Assembly (NCBI GenBank): GCA_902563105.1
Contig: CACEVU010000001.1
Location: 131,372-195,371 of the forward strand
Direction of reading: 5' to 3'
Length of the DNA stretch: 64,000 nucleotides
Source of the DNA: an uncultured SAR86 cluster bacterium
GTDB lineage: Bacteria > Pseudomonadota > Gammaproteobacteria > Magnimaribacterales > AG-339-G14
Position 1 is the first letter of the stretch; the number at the start of each line of letters is the position of its first letter. The position numbers were made by a program, and so were the translations under genes. This document shows positions 45,258 to 53,785 of the stretch, one piece after another. The notes below the pieces were generated by a model. It saw only the letters and a program-made list of their open reading frames with translations. It was not told the DNA's origin and ran no database searches.

Positions 45258-45785
45258 ATGCAGCTCCCGAATATTTTGTCTGTTTCAAGAATTTTGCTTG
45301 TAATTCCAATTATTATTTTTTTTGAATATGATCTTCATGTACTTTCATTAGTAATTTTTTTAGTTGCCTCTATTACTGATTATTTAGATGGTTATTTTGC
45401 TCGAAAGAATAAACAAACTTCTGATTTGGGCGCTTTACTAGATTTGTTAGCAGATAAAGTTTTTGTCTCTACATTGCTCATATGGATGACTTTTAATTTT
45501 GAAAGTTTAATAATTTTAATTTCTTCTATTTTAGTGGTTTCTCGGGAAATCTCTATTAGTTATTTGAGGTTATTTGTCGTTTCTAAATTAAAAGATGTAA
45601 ATGAGGTAAAGGCAGACATATTGGGAAAATTTAAAACAGCTATTCAAATGACCGGCCTAGGATTTATTTTAATTTCACCATTAATGCCAAATTTTATTTA
45701 CCTAGGGAGCTTAGGTTTGATTCTTTTTAGTGCAATAATATCTTGGTATTCTTTAGCTAAGTACTCAAATAAATGGATTGTTTAA
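45258..45785 (+). CDS. pgsA: CDP-diacylglycerol-glycerol-3-phosphate 3-phosphatidyltransferase
   Basis: PgsA makes phosphatidylglycerophosphate, the substrate of PgpA encoded at 11419. The 175-residue membrane protein has several hydrophobic helices and the full CDP-alcohol phosphotransferase motif D-G-x2-A-R-x8-G-x3-D-x3-D (DGYFAR to LLADK, about residues 44-69). It follows uvrC by one base, the common uvrC-pgsA pair. tRNA-Cys follows 24 bp after its stop. Confidence 0.96.
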   Translation: MQLPNILSVSRILLVIPIIIFFEYDLHVLSLVIFLVASITDYLDGYFARKNKQTSDLGALLDLLADKVFVSTLLIWMTFNFESLIILISSILVVSREISISYLRLFVVSKLKDVNEVKADILGKFKTAIQMTGLGFILISPLMPNFIYLGSLGLILFSAIISWYSLAKYSNKWIV

Positions 45786-45809
45786 ACCAAATATATACAA
45801 TAGCGAGGC

Positions 45810-45883
45810 GGCTGAGTGGCAGAGTGGTCATGCAGCGGATTGCAAATCCGTCTACGCCGGTTCGATTCCGACCTCAGCCTCCA
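45810..45883 (+). tRNA. tRNA-Cys (anticodon GCA)
   Basis: The acceptor stem GGCTGAG (45810-45816) pairs with CTCAGCC (45873-45879), followed by discriminator T and an encoded CCA (45881-45883). The anticodon loop TTGCAAA, between AGCGGA and TCCGTCT, gives GCA. The T arm has GGTTCGATTCC. It lies between pgsA and galU, and the galU ATG comes 16 nt after the CCA. Confidence 0.97.
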
Positions 45884-45899
45884 ATATAGAAATAAAATA

Positions 45900-46736
45900 A
45901 TGCAAGCTATTTTTCCTGTTGCCGGCTTAGGATCAAGAATGTTTCCCGCAACTAAATCTGTTCCTAAAGAACTTTTAACAATTTTAAATAAACCTATTAT
46001 TCATTATGTTGTTGAAGAAGCAATAGACGCAGGTATTGAGGAAATAATCCTTGTGACATCAAGAGAAAAGCAACCCATTTTAGAATATTTTAAAAAACCT
46101 AAAAAAAATGAATTAAATAATTCAATAAATTTTTTTCATAAGAAACTTAAAATAAGTACAGTTTTTCAAGAAAAACCTCTCGGTCTAGGCCATGCTATTT
46201 TATGTGCGAAGCATTTAATAAAAAATGACTTTTTCGGAATCTTTTTACCCGACGAAGTTTTATTAGAAAATAACAAAGTTATAGATTTCAAAAATATGAT
46301 GAAATACTTAAAAAAAAATTGTGAAGGTCAAATACTTGTGGAAAAGGTATCAAAAAAAGAAGTTTCTAGCTACGGTATTGTTCAACTAGAGTCTCCAAAA
46401 TTTAAATCGAATGGAAATATGCGGATAAAAAAAATTCTAGAAAAGCCGTCTTTTACAAAGTCTATTAATAATTATAGAGTGGTAGGAAGATATATTTTGC
46501 CAAAAGATATCTTCAGTTTTTTAGAAAAAACTAAAACTTCTTCGAATAACGAGATTGAATTAACCGATGCGATTAATAAAATGATAGGAGATAGAAAATT
46601 AAATATAAATGCTTGTTTAAATAATTCTGAAATATATGATTGCGGATCTGTAAAGGGTTTTGTAGGTGCTAACATAGCTTTTTCCCTTTTAAATAATGAA
46701 TTAAGGAAATATGTTAAAGCATTAATTAATGATTAG
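45900..46736 (+). CDS. galU: UTP-glucose-1-phosphate uridylyltransferase
   Basis: GalU makes UDP-glucose for surface polysaccharides. From the ATG at 45900 the protein has 278 residues, beginning AIFPVAGLGSRMFPATKSVPKEL (nucleotide-binding loop). It contains PLGLGHAILCAKH near 97, FGIFLPDEVLLEN near 115, and ELTDAINKMI near 220. An in-frame start further upstream would fall inside tRNA-Cys and is rejected. There is no good Shine-Dalgarno sequence. The last base of the TAG stop is the first base of tRNA-Leu. The product could feed the UDP-glucose-dehydrogenase-like enzyme downstream. Confidence 0.95.
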   Translation: MQAIFPVAGLGSRMFPATKSVPKELLTILNKPIIHYVVEEAIDAGIEEIILVTSREKQPILEYFKKPKKNELNNSINFFHKKLKISTVFQEKPLGLGHAILCAKHLIKNDFFGIFLPDEVLLENNKVIDFKNMMKYLKKNCEGQILVEKVSKKEVSSYGIVQLESPKFKSNGNMRIKKILEKPSFTKSINNYRVVGRYILPKDIFSFLEKTKTSSNNEIELTDAINKMIGDRKLNINACLNNSEIYDCGSVKGFVGANIAFSLLNNELRKYVKALIND

Positions 46737-46822
46737 CCCGGGTGGTGGAATTGGTAGACACAAGGGACTTAAAATCCCTCGAAGGCAACTTCGTGCCGGT
46801 TCAAGTCCGGCCCCGGGTACCA
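46736..46822 (+). tRNA. tRNA-Leu (anticodon TAA)
   Basis: This is an 87-nt class II tRNA. GCCCGGG (46736-46742) pairs with CCCGGGT (46812-46818, with a G-U end pair), then discriminator A and encoded CCA (46820-46822). The anticodon loop CTTAAAA between AGGGA and TCCCT gives TAA. The long variable arm TCGAAGGCAACTTCG is typical of leucine tRNA. It abuts galU upstream and leaves only 4 nt before the wzz ATG. Confidence 0.97.
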
Positions 46823-46826
46823 AAAT

Positions 46827-47651
46827 ATGGATGAAATAGACTTAAAAAAACTTTTTATAGATCTTTATAATAAAAGATATTCGATAACCTTAGGAACGAC
46901 AATTAGTTTCTTTTTATCATTGGGTTACTATGCATATATGGCGGAAGAATACACATCTTCTTCTTTAATATTTCTTACAAATTCTCAAAATTCCTCTATG
47001 AATGATAACTTATCTAACCTTTCACAATTGGCAGGGATTAATTTAATTTCCAAAGGCGATTCAAAACTAGAAGAAGCTAAGATGAGAATAGAATCTAGAC
47101 TTTTTATTATTAATTTAATTGATAAATATGAATTTAGAAATTATCTTTTATCAAATAAAACTCAAGAAGAAGAAGTTTCGCAAAATAATTTATCTGATGA
47201 GACAAGCTATCAGATTTTTTCAGACATGTTAGAAGTTATTGACGAAAAAAATGGCAGTATAAAGCTATCCTTGACAACCTTGAATCCAAGCAATTCAAAA
47301 TACTGGCTTGAAAAGCTTATTGAGGAAATTGATGACATCATGAAAAAAGAACTTAATAAAGATATAGTCAATATGATAGATTATTTAAACGAGCAGCTGA
47401 CATTAAATTCATCTAAAGTTTCAGGCGTTGGGAGATCAATATCAATGAATATTCAACAACAAATGGTAAACAAAATATTCGCCGATGAGTCAATTAATAA
47501 AACCTTTAAAGTAATAGATCCTCCTAATTATCCAGAATTTTCAAATAAGCCTATTTTTCTTCGATATGTAATTTTTTCATTATTAATATCCTTTTTTATG
47601 TTTTCCTTTCTTATATTAATTATTGAATCATTCAAAAAAAATAAAAAATAA
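46827..47651 (+). CDS. Wzz-type polysaccharide chain length determinant
   Basis: Polysaccharide co-polymerases of this type set the chain length of Wzy-made polymers. The 274 residues have two membrane helices (about 18-38 and 244-267) flanking a periplasmic helical domain, and a proline-rich stretch PPNYPEFSNKP just before the second helix, the class 1 hallmark. The ATG lies 4 nt after the CCA of tRNA-Leu, with no ribosome site except tRNA bases. It is the first gene of the polysaccharide locus, and its end overlaps the next gene by one base (TAATG). Confidence 0.87.
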   Translation: MDEIDLKKLFIDLYNKRYSITLGTTISFFLSLGYYAYMAEEYTSSSLIFLTNSQNSSMNDNLSNLSQLAGINLISKGDSKLEEAKMRIESRLFIINLIDKYEFRNYLLSNKTQEEEVSQNNLSDETSYQIFSDMLEVIDEKNGSIKLSLTTLNPSNSKYWLEKLIEEIDDIMKKELNKDIVNMIDYLNEQLTLNSSKVSGVGRSISMNIQQQMVNKIFADESINKTFKVIDPPNYPEFSNKPIFLRYVIFSLLISFFMFSFLILIIESFKKNKK

Positions 47652-48421
47652 TGAAAGCGGTTATTTTAGCTGGGGGATTGGGTTCGAGGCTTAGCGAAGA
47701 GACATCTATAAAACCGAAACCTATGGTGGAGATTGGTGGAAGACCAATTCTTTGGCACATCATGAAGATGTATTCTTTTCACGGTATTAATGATTTTATA
47801 ATTTGTTGTGGGTATAAAGGATATTTTATTAAAGAATATTTCGCGAATTATTCCATGTATATGTCGGACATTACTTTCGACATGAAAAAAAACAAAACTA
47901 TAGTACATCATAAAAGAGCAGAACCTTGGACAATAACGTTGGTAGATACTGGCTCAGACTCTATGACAGGAGGCCGTCTCAAAAGAGTTACAGAATATAT
48001 TAAAGATGAGAAAGCTTTTTGTTTCACCTATGGAGACGGCGTTGGAAATAATGACATAACAGAATCAATTGCTTTTCATAAAAGACATGGTAAAAAAGCA
48101 ACTATTACAACCAGTTATCCTCCTGGACGCTTTGGGGCTTTAGAAATAAAAGATGAAAAAGTGCTTAGTTTTAAAGAAAAACCTAAAGGCGATGGATCAA
48201 GAGTTAATGCAGGGTTCTTTGTTCTGTCTCCAGATGTTTTAGATTTTATTGAGGATGATAATACCATTTGGGAAGAAGGTCCTTTGAATAAACTTGTAGA
48301 GGATAAGGAGCTAATGGCGTTTCAACATGAAGGTTTTTGGAAACCTATGGATACTCTTGCAGATAAAAATACACTTCAGGAAATGTGGGTAGAAGGAAAA
48401 GCTCCATGGAAAGTCTGGTAA
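47651..48421 (+). CDS. rfbF: Glucose-1-phosphate cytidylyltransferase
   Basis: RfbF makes CDP-glucose from CTP and glucose 1-phosphate. The 256 residues start KAVILAGGLGSRLSEET and contain KPKPMVEIGGRPILWHIMK (about 22-40), the GGRLKRV substrate segment near 112, CFTYGDGVGNNDI near 123, and FWKPMDTLADKNTL near 232. Length and motifs are specific for the CDP-glucose branch rather than UDP or dTDP. The usual partner, CDP-glucose 4,6-dehydratase (RfbG), does not follow. Instead there is a UDP-glucuronate-decarboxylase-like enzyme. Confidence 0.93.
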   Translation: MKAVILAGGLGSRLSEETSIKPKPMVEIGGRPILWHIMKMYSFHGINDFIICCGYKGYFIKEYFANYSMYMSDITFDMKKNKTIVHHKRAEPWTITLVDTGSDSMTGGRLKRVTEYIKDEKAFCFTYGDGVGNNDITESIAFHKRHGKKATITTSYPPGRFGALEIKDEKVLSFKEKPKGDGSRVNAGFFVLSPDVLDFIEDDNTIWEEGPLNKLVEDKELMAFQHEGFWKPMDTLADKNTLQEMWVEGKAPWKVW

Positions 48422-48430
48422 AAATATAAA

Positions 48431-49546
48431 ATGAATTCAACAAAAGTAGTTGAAAACGATCTAATTTATATTATAAATAGTTTGACAGAAGAGATGACTA
48501 AGCTGTCTGGAAATAAAGTCCTTATTACTGGTGGAGCAGGATTTCTAGGTTACTATTTAGTGCAATCATTAGTTAAATGGAATGATATTAACGAAAGTTC
48601 TAAAAATAATTTAATTGATATTATCGTTTATGATAATTTTATAAGAGGTAAACCATCTTGGCTCTTAGGCCTCGAGAGTAGAAATGCAATCACTCTGAAG
48701 TCTCACGACATAACAGACCCTTTGCCAAATGATATAGGTGATGTAAGCTATGTCATCCACGCGGCAAGTATTGCCTCACCAATTTACTATCGAAAGCATC
48801 CTATCGAAACAATGGATGCGAATGTCAATGGCCTTAGAGTTCTTCTTGATTTCTTGAGGGCTAGGAAAGCTAAAAACAAATTTGTTGGCGGTCTCTTATA
48901 TTTTTCCACAAGCGAAATTTATGGTGATCCCTCAGATGAATTTATTCCTACTCCAGAGACTTTTAGAGGAAATGTTTCTTGTACCGGTCCCAGAGCAAGC
49001 TATGATGAATCAAAGCGTTATGGCGAGACCCTATGTGTTAATTTTGCACATCAATATAATTTACCTATCAGAATTGCTAGACCTTTCAATAATTATGGAC
49101 CTGGTCTTAAATTAACTGATGGACGTGCTATGCCAGACTTTTGTAACAATGTTTTGTCCAACAAAGATATTATCATGCTCTCAGACGGCTCTCCAACTCG
49201 AACCTTTTGTTATGTTGCAGATGCGGTAATTGGATATTTAAAAGTTCTTACAATAGGTTCTAATGGTGAATCATATAATATTGGTACCGAGAACCCAGAA
49301 ATATCAATGCGCCAGTTAGCGGAGATGGTTATTGAATGTTCAAAAGTTCTTTATGGATATGAAGGACAGCTTGTTTTCAAGAAAAGTGAAGATAGAGACT
49401 ATTTAACAGATAATCCTAATAGGAGGTGTCCTATTATAAAAAAGGCAAAAAAAGATCTGCACTACAATCCAACTATCTCAATTGAGGAAGGAATTACGCG
49501 TTCTTTAATTTGGTATAAAGACAATATGGAAAGAAAGGAACAATGA
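48431..49546 (+). CDS. Extended SDR, UDP-glucuronate decarboxylase-like
   Basis: This is an NAD-dependent nucleotide-sugar enzyme of 371 residues. A 28-residue N-terminal extension precedes the Rossmann motif GGAGFLG (34-40). The active site reads FSTSEIYGDP (Thr160, Ser161, Glu162) with Tyr191 and Lys195 in YDESK. The Ser-Glu pair is that of UDP-glucuronate decarboxylase (UXS), where 4,6-dehydratases have Asp-Glu. GPRASYDESKRYGETL and RIARPFNNYGPG also match the UXS group. It may therefore decarboxylate a nucleotide-linked glucuronate to a pentose. Substrate nucleotide (UDP or CDP) is uncertain. It overlaps the dehydrogenase gene by ATGA. Confidence 0.8.
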   Translation: MNSTKVVENDLIYIINSLTEEMTKLSGNKVLITGGAGFLGYYLVQSLVKWNDINESSKNNLIDIIVYDNFIRGKPSWLLGLESRNAITLKSHDITDPLPNDIGDVSYVIHAASIASPIYYRKHPIETMDANVNGLRVLLDFLRARKAKNKFVGGLLYFSTSEIYGDPSDEFIPTPETFRGNVSCTGPRASYDESKRYGETLCVNFAHQYNLPIRIARPFNNYGPGLKLTDGRAMPDFCNNVLSNKDIIMLSDGSPTRTFCYVADAVIGYLKVLTIGSNGESYNIGTENPEISMRQLAEMVIECSKVLYGYEGQLVFKKSEDRDYLTDNPNRRCPIIKKAKKDLHYNPTISIEEGITRSLIWYKDNMERKEQ

Positions 49547-50886
49547 TGAAAATTGCTGTAATTGGAACTGGATATGTTGGACTAGTTTCTGGTGTTTGTC
49601 TCGCTTCTAAGGGCCATAAAATCACTTGCTTTGATTCAAATGAGTTGACTATCGACTTGCTTCAAGAAGGTAAAAATCCAATTCATGAGAGTGGTTTAAG
49701 CGAATTAATGGTTGAGAGTGAAAAGAATATTTCATTTAAGATTCTCAACCAAAGTAATGAGTCAAGTCTGCAAGACTTTGATGCAATTATTATCGCTGTA
49801 GGAACTCCTACATCAAAAGGCAAGACAGATCTTAGTCAAATTAAATCTGTGGCAACTATTATCGGCAAAATGCTAAAAAACTCAGAAAAATATATTTCGT
49901 TGATAATGAAAAGTACGGTTCTACCTGGGACAACGGACACATATTTTAGAAAAATTATTGAAGATGAATCAGGAAAAAAACTTGGTCAGTTTGGACTGGG
50001 GATGAATCCAGAGTTTTTACGAGAGGGAAATGCAGTAAATGATTTTCTCTCGCCAGATAGAATTGTCTTGGGTTATGAAGATCTTGCTACTTTGAATATT
50101 CTAAAAAAAATGTATCAACCTTGGGGCTGTCAAAAAGTAGAATTGAATACTCGCTCAGCAGAGATGATGAAGTATGTAAATAATTCTCTTCTTGCTACGC
50201 TGATTTCTAGTGTAAATGAATATGCAAACATTTCTAGAGAGTTAGGTGAAATAGACTTTAAAAAAGTTATGCTTGGCGTCCATTTAGATAATAGATGGTC
50301 ACCATTAGAAAAAGATGGAAAAAAGATTTTTCCTGGGATTCTAGAATACTTGAAACCCGGTTGTGGCTTTGGAGGAAGTTGTTTTCCAAAAGACATTAAA
50401 GCCTTATCCTCATTAGCTAAGGAAACATCAATAAAACCAAATATTATAGATTCTGTGATTACAGTAAATGATGGCCAACCAAATTGTATTATTAGAATGT
50501 TAGAGGACAAAGTTAAAGATCTTTCCAATAAACGAATATTAATATTAGGTCTTTCTTTCAAACCAGAAACTGACGATGTTAGAGAGTCTGTTTCAATCAA
50601 GTTGATAAATCTGCTTAATGAAAAAGTCTTATCGATAAGCGCACATGATCCAATAGCTATTGAAAATGCAAAAAAATCTATAAATTCATCAGTCAATATT
50701 AATTATATTGATGATTGGAAGGCTGAATTGTACGAAACTGATATTATCATCATAGCTACAAATTGGAGTATTTATAAGTCTATAAACAAGTTAACCAACT
50801 CTCTTTCCACGAAAGTCATTTTTGATACAAGATCTATGCTTGATTCCAGTAAGTTCAATGCAAAGAATTATTTATCAGTCGACTAA
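49543..50886 (+). CDS. ugd: UDP-glucose 6-dehydrogenase-like nucleotide-sugar dehydrogenase
   Basis: Enzymes of this family oxidise a nucleotide hexose twice to the uronate with 2 NAD. The 447 residues have the N-terminal Rossmann motif IAVIGTGYVGLVSG, the VGTPTSKGKTD segment near 86, MNPEFLREGNAVNDF near 154, and the catalytic Cys280 in GCGFGGSCFPKDIKAL. Glucose is the usual substrate of this group (UgdA-type). It follows directly from the decarboxylase-like gene, so the pair could convert nucleotide-glucose to nucleotide-xylose or a related pentose. The start could be ATG 49543 or 49546. Confidence 0.92.
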   Translation: MMKIAVIGTGYVGLVSGVCLASKGHKITCFDSNELTIDLLQEGKNPIHESGLSELMVESEKNISFKILNQSNESSLQDFDAIIIAVGTPTSKGKTDLSQIKSVATIIGKMLKNSEKYISLIMKSTVLPGTTDTYFRKIIEDESGKKLGQFGLGMNPEFLREGNAVNDFLSPDRIVLGYEDLATLNILKKMYQPWGCQKVELNTRSAEMMKYVNNSLLATLISSVNEYANISRELGEIDFKKVMLGVHLDNRWSPLEKDGKKIFPGILEYLKPGCGFGGSCFPKDIKALSSLAKETSIKPNIIDSVITVNDGQPNCIIRMLEDKVKDLSNKRILILGLSFKPETDDVRESVSIKLINLLNEKVLSISAHDPIAIENAKKSINSSVNINYIDDWKAELYETDIIIIATNWSIYKSINKLTNSLSTKVIFDTRSMLDSSKFNAKNYLSVD

Positions 50887-50958
50887 TAATTTTTCAAACC
50901 TTATGTTAATGTAGATTATTTTCAAGTCGCAGAATAATTTTATATTGGAGTAGATAAT

Positions 50959-52173
50959 ATGAGTAATCCTGAATTTTTGAGAGTACCTTATGCTCAATCT
51001 GTCCATGGGCAAGCTGAAATAGACGCCGTAGTAGAGGTGCTTAAAACATCAACCCAAATGGGCAAAAATGTAACTGAAATGGAACAACGCGTAGCAGAAA
51101 TGTTTAATAAAAAATTTGGCCTTATGACAAATTCTGGAACATCTTCGCTTATGCTAGCCGCCGAAGTAGCAGAACTACCAAAAAAATCAGAAGTTATTAC
51201 TGCAGCGTTTACATTCGCAACAACTGTAACACCTATTTTAAAAAATGATTTAGTACCGGTTTTTATGGATGCTGAAAAAGATACTTTAAATGTTGATGCC
51301 TCAAGAATTGAAGAATTTATTTCAGATAAAACATCTGCAATTTGGATTCCAAACATGCTTGGAAACATTCCTGACTGGGATGTAATAAGAGAGGTAGCTG
51401 ATCGTCACGGACTTTTAGTGATTGAAGATTCTGCTGATACTTTAGGCGGAACTTTAAGGGGTACTCCTACTGGCGATCGATCAGATATTAGTATTACAAG
51501 TTTTTATGGTTCCCATATAATTAATTGTGGTGGTAACGGAGGTTGGTTAGGAGTTAATGATGAGAAAATGGCTCGAAAAGCCAGATTATTAAGATCTTGG
51601 GGAAGAACTTCGGCTGAATTTGCAGATATAGCTGAATCAGAAAGTTTGAATAAAAGATTCGGTATTGAGCTAAACGGAATCGAATATGATGCTAAGTTTA
51701 TTTTTGAGTATCCGGGTTATCAATTGGAACCTAACGAAATGGGCGCTGCTTTTGGTCTGGTTCAATTATCTAATTTTTCAGAGGTGAAAGCTAAGCGAAT
51801 TTCTTCTTATAAACGCATGCAAGAAATCTTTAAGGATTATTCAGGTTTTGTTCGATCAGGTATTCCACATCCAGAGGGTGAAATAGTTTGGATGCATTTT
51901 CCTTTTGTTATTGAGGAGAGCGCCCCATTTTCAAGAAAGGATGTTCAGACTTTTTTTGAACTAAAAGGTATTCAAACAAGACCTCCTTTTTCAGGAAATA
52001 TTTTAAATCAACCTATGATGAAAAATCAGAAATATGTTGCTAATGACAATTATGATAATGCTAATGACATGATGAAGAACGGAATTTTACTTGGATGTCA
52101 TCAAGGACTTTCGGAAGAGCAATTTAATCATATTGAGGAAGTTTGTTCTTCTTTCTTTGGACAATACATGTAG
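50959..52173 (+). CDS. DegT/DnrJ family B6 enzyme with His replacing the PLP lysine (ColD/RfbH-like dehydratase)
   Basis: This 404-residue fold-type I enzyme belongs to the sugar aminotransferase family (NSGTSSLMLA near 57, AFTFATT near 81, EDSADTLGG near 151). At the site where aminotransferases have the Schiff-base lysine it reads SFYGSHIIN, with His186. A His here is known in the 3-dehydratases RfbH (E1) and ColD, which remove the 3-hydroxyl from a 4-keto sugar with PMP or PLP. Only three cysteines are present, so the iron-sulfur cluster of RfbH is absent, which is closer to ColD. A GGAG ribosome site lies before the ATG. The sugar substrate is unknown. Confidence 0.82.
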   Translation: MSNPEFLRVPYAQSVHGQAEIDAVVEVLKTSTQMGKNVTEMEQRVAEMFNKKFGLMTNSGTSSLMLAAEVAELPKKSEVITAAFTFATTVTPILKNDLVPVFMDAEKDTLNVDASRIEEFISDKTSAIWIPNMLGNIPDWDVIREVADRHGLLVIEDSADTLGGTLRGTPTGDRSDISITSFYGSHIINCGGNGGWLGVNDEKMARKARLLRSWGRTSAEFADIAESESLNKRFGIELNGIEYDAKFIFEYPGYQLEPNEMGAAFGLVQLSNFSEVKAKRISSYKRMQEIFKDYSGFVRSGIPHPEGEIVWMHFPFVIEESAPFSRKDVQTFFELKGIQTRPPFSGNILNQPMMKNQKYVANDNYDNANDMMKNGILLGCHQGLSEEQFNHIEEVCSSFFGQYM

Positions 52174-52246
52174 TCTTTTTGTGAGACCTTAAATAAAAAC
52201 AACTAAACATAATAAGGACATATTTAGAGAATAAATATTAGAAAAT

Positions 52247-53524
52247 ATGAAAGAAAATCGTAGCGTACTTGTTCTAGGAGGCGGAATAGCTGGAATATCT
52301 GCAGGATTTCATTCCAAATCTAATGGTATCGATAGTTTAGTTTATGAAGCAAGTGATAGTCCTGGAGGATTAACAGCAAATTTCTCTGTTAATGGCTTTC
52401 GTTTTGATAAAGCAATACACATGTCTTTTTCTAAAGATCAATATGTGAGAGAGGTCTTTGACAAAACTCCTTATTTTGCCCATAAACCGGATGCATTTTG
52501 TCTAGAAGATAATCGTTGGTTAAAACACCCTGTACAAAATAATTTATACAATCTTCCAGTTTCAGAAAAAGTATCTTTGATTGAATCATTTATTTCTAGA
52601 CCAAACGACGAGCCGACGAATTATAAAGAATGGCTAGTATGCCAGTATGGAAAAAAAATAACAGAACGTTATCCTCTTGTTTACACCAATAAATATTGGG
52701 GTTTGCCTCCTGAAAATTTATCTCTTAACTGGATTGGCGATCGGATGAGAAAGGCAAATACTGTTGAAGTTTTAGAAGGGGCTATGCAGCCTAAAGATGA
52801 TAATCATTATTATACTTCAGAAATGAGATATCCAAAAAAGGGTGGATACTACGAATTTATAAGGGAGATGGCAGAACTTACAAATATAAAATGTAATAAA
52901 AAGGTTACAAAAATCAACTGTAAAGAGAATATAGTTGAGTGCGAAGATGGATCAGTGACTAATTATGAATCTTTAATTAGTTCTTTGCCACTTCCGTTAA
53001 TTTGTAATTTAATTAGTGACTGCCCGAAGGAAATCAAAGATGTGGCTGATACTCTTCTTTGGACTACCGTTGATTTGATTTCATTTGGTTTTAATAAGAA
53101 AAATATTCCGCCGCACTTATGGTTTTATATTTATGATAAGGATAATTTAGCTGCTCGGGGCTACTCTCCGTCTTTAAAGGCTCCTTCTAATGCTCCTAAG
53201 GGTTGTTCATCGCTTCAGTTTGAGGTCTACAATTTATCTTCTAAGCCTAGTCACGATCCTGAAGAGTTGAAGAAAAATATTACTAAAAAACTTTTAGATA
53301 TGAATGTTTGTTCATCTGATGAAATATTATTTTCGCATCATAAGCATTTACCCTTTGGAAATGTAGTTTTCGATCATGGAATGGAAGACAGGCGTAAAAT
53401 TGTTTTAGACTATTTGGAAAAAATGAAAATACACACTTGTGGACGTTTTGGAGAATGGGAATATTTTTGGAGTGATCAAAGCTTTTTGAGTGGTAAGAGA
53501 GCAGCAGTTAAAATATTAAGCTAA
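52247..53524 (+). CDS. FAD-dependent UDP-galactopyranose-mutase/amine-oxidase-like protein
   Basis: This 425-residue flavoprotein starts with a dinucleotide-binding motif LVLGGGIAGISAG (about 8-20) and EASDSPGGLTA, then GFRFDKAIHMSF near 51 as in UDP-galactopyranose mutase and related oxidases. The C-terminus has HTCGRFGEWEYFWSDQSFLSGKRAA, a typical FAD-closing segment. UDP-galactopyranose mutase itself is usually about 370-400 residues. In this neighbourhood a role in isomerising or oxidising a nucleotide sugar is inferred. A protoporphyrinogen-oxidase-like or desaturase role cannot be excluded. No catalytic residues specific for the mutase were verified. Confidence 0.72.
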   Translation: MKENRSVLVLGGGIAGISAGFHSKSNGIDSLVYEASDSPGGLTANFSVNGFRFDKAIHMSFSKDQYVREVFDKTPYFAHKPDAFCLEDNRWLKHPVQNNLYNLPVSEKVSLIESFISRPNDEPTNYKEWLVCQYGKKITERYPLVYTNKYWGLPPENLSLNWIGDRMRKANTVEVLEGAMQPKDDNHYYTSEMRYPKKGGYYEFIREMAELTNIKCNKKVTKINCKENIVECEDGSVTNYESLISSLPLPLICNLISDCPKEIKDVADTLLWTTVDLISFGFNKKNIPPHLWFYIYDKDNLAARGYSPSLKAPSNAPKGCSSLQFEVYNLSSKPSHDPEELKKNITKKLLDMNVCSSDEILFSHHKHLPFGNVVFDHGMEDRRKIVLDYLEKMKIHTCGRFGEWEYFWSDQSFLSGKRAAVKILS

Positions 53525-53785
53525 CTTTTTTCAGACTTCATTTAAAAATTTTAAACAAAATTTTTTTTACTTAATCCAATATGAATGATTTTGTCTCAAA
53601 ATATATTGTTTAAATCACAAGAATAGATGGAGGTATAATAGTTTAAACATTGGCCCTAAAATGATAAGGCTCAATTATATTAGATGATAATTCAAATGAA
53701 CTTTAGACAAAAAAAAGATCCTTGGAAAACCTGAAAATATCTTTTCTTAAGTCACTCGAAGCCTAATTTTATTAGATATTAAGTT
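53525..53785. other. 261-bp non-coding gap inside the polysaccharide locus
   Basis: No convincing open reading frame is present. The sequence is AT-rich, with a TATAAT at 53634-53639 that could be the -10 element of a promoter for the second block, but no convincing -35 lies at the right distance. It is the longest gene-free stretch in the window and separates the sugar-enzyme genes from the assembly genes. Confidence 0.6.

Noticed and set aside
45816-45899. Extended N-terminus of galU across tRNA-Cys
   Set aside because: The frame is open, but the bases fold as a complete tRNA-Cys and the GalU family starts at the ATG at 45900.
52174-52246. Terminator after the DegT-family gene
   Set aside because: The only hairpin (GTCT with AGAC) has a 4-bp stem and no T run.
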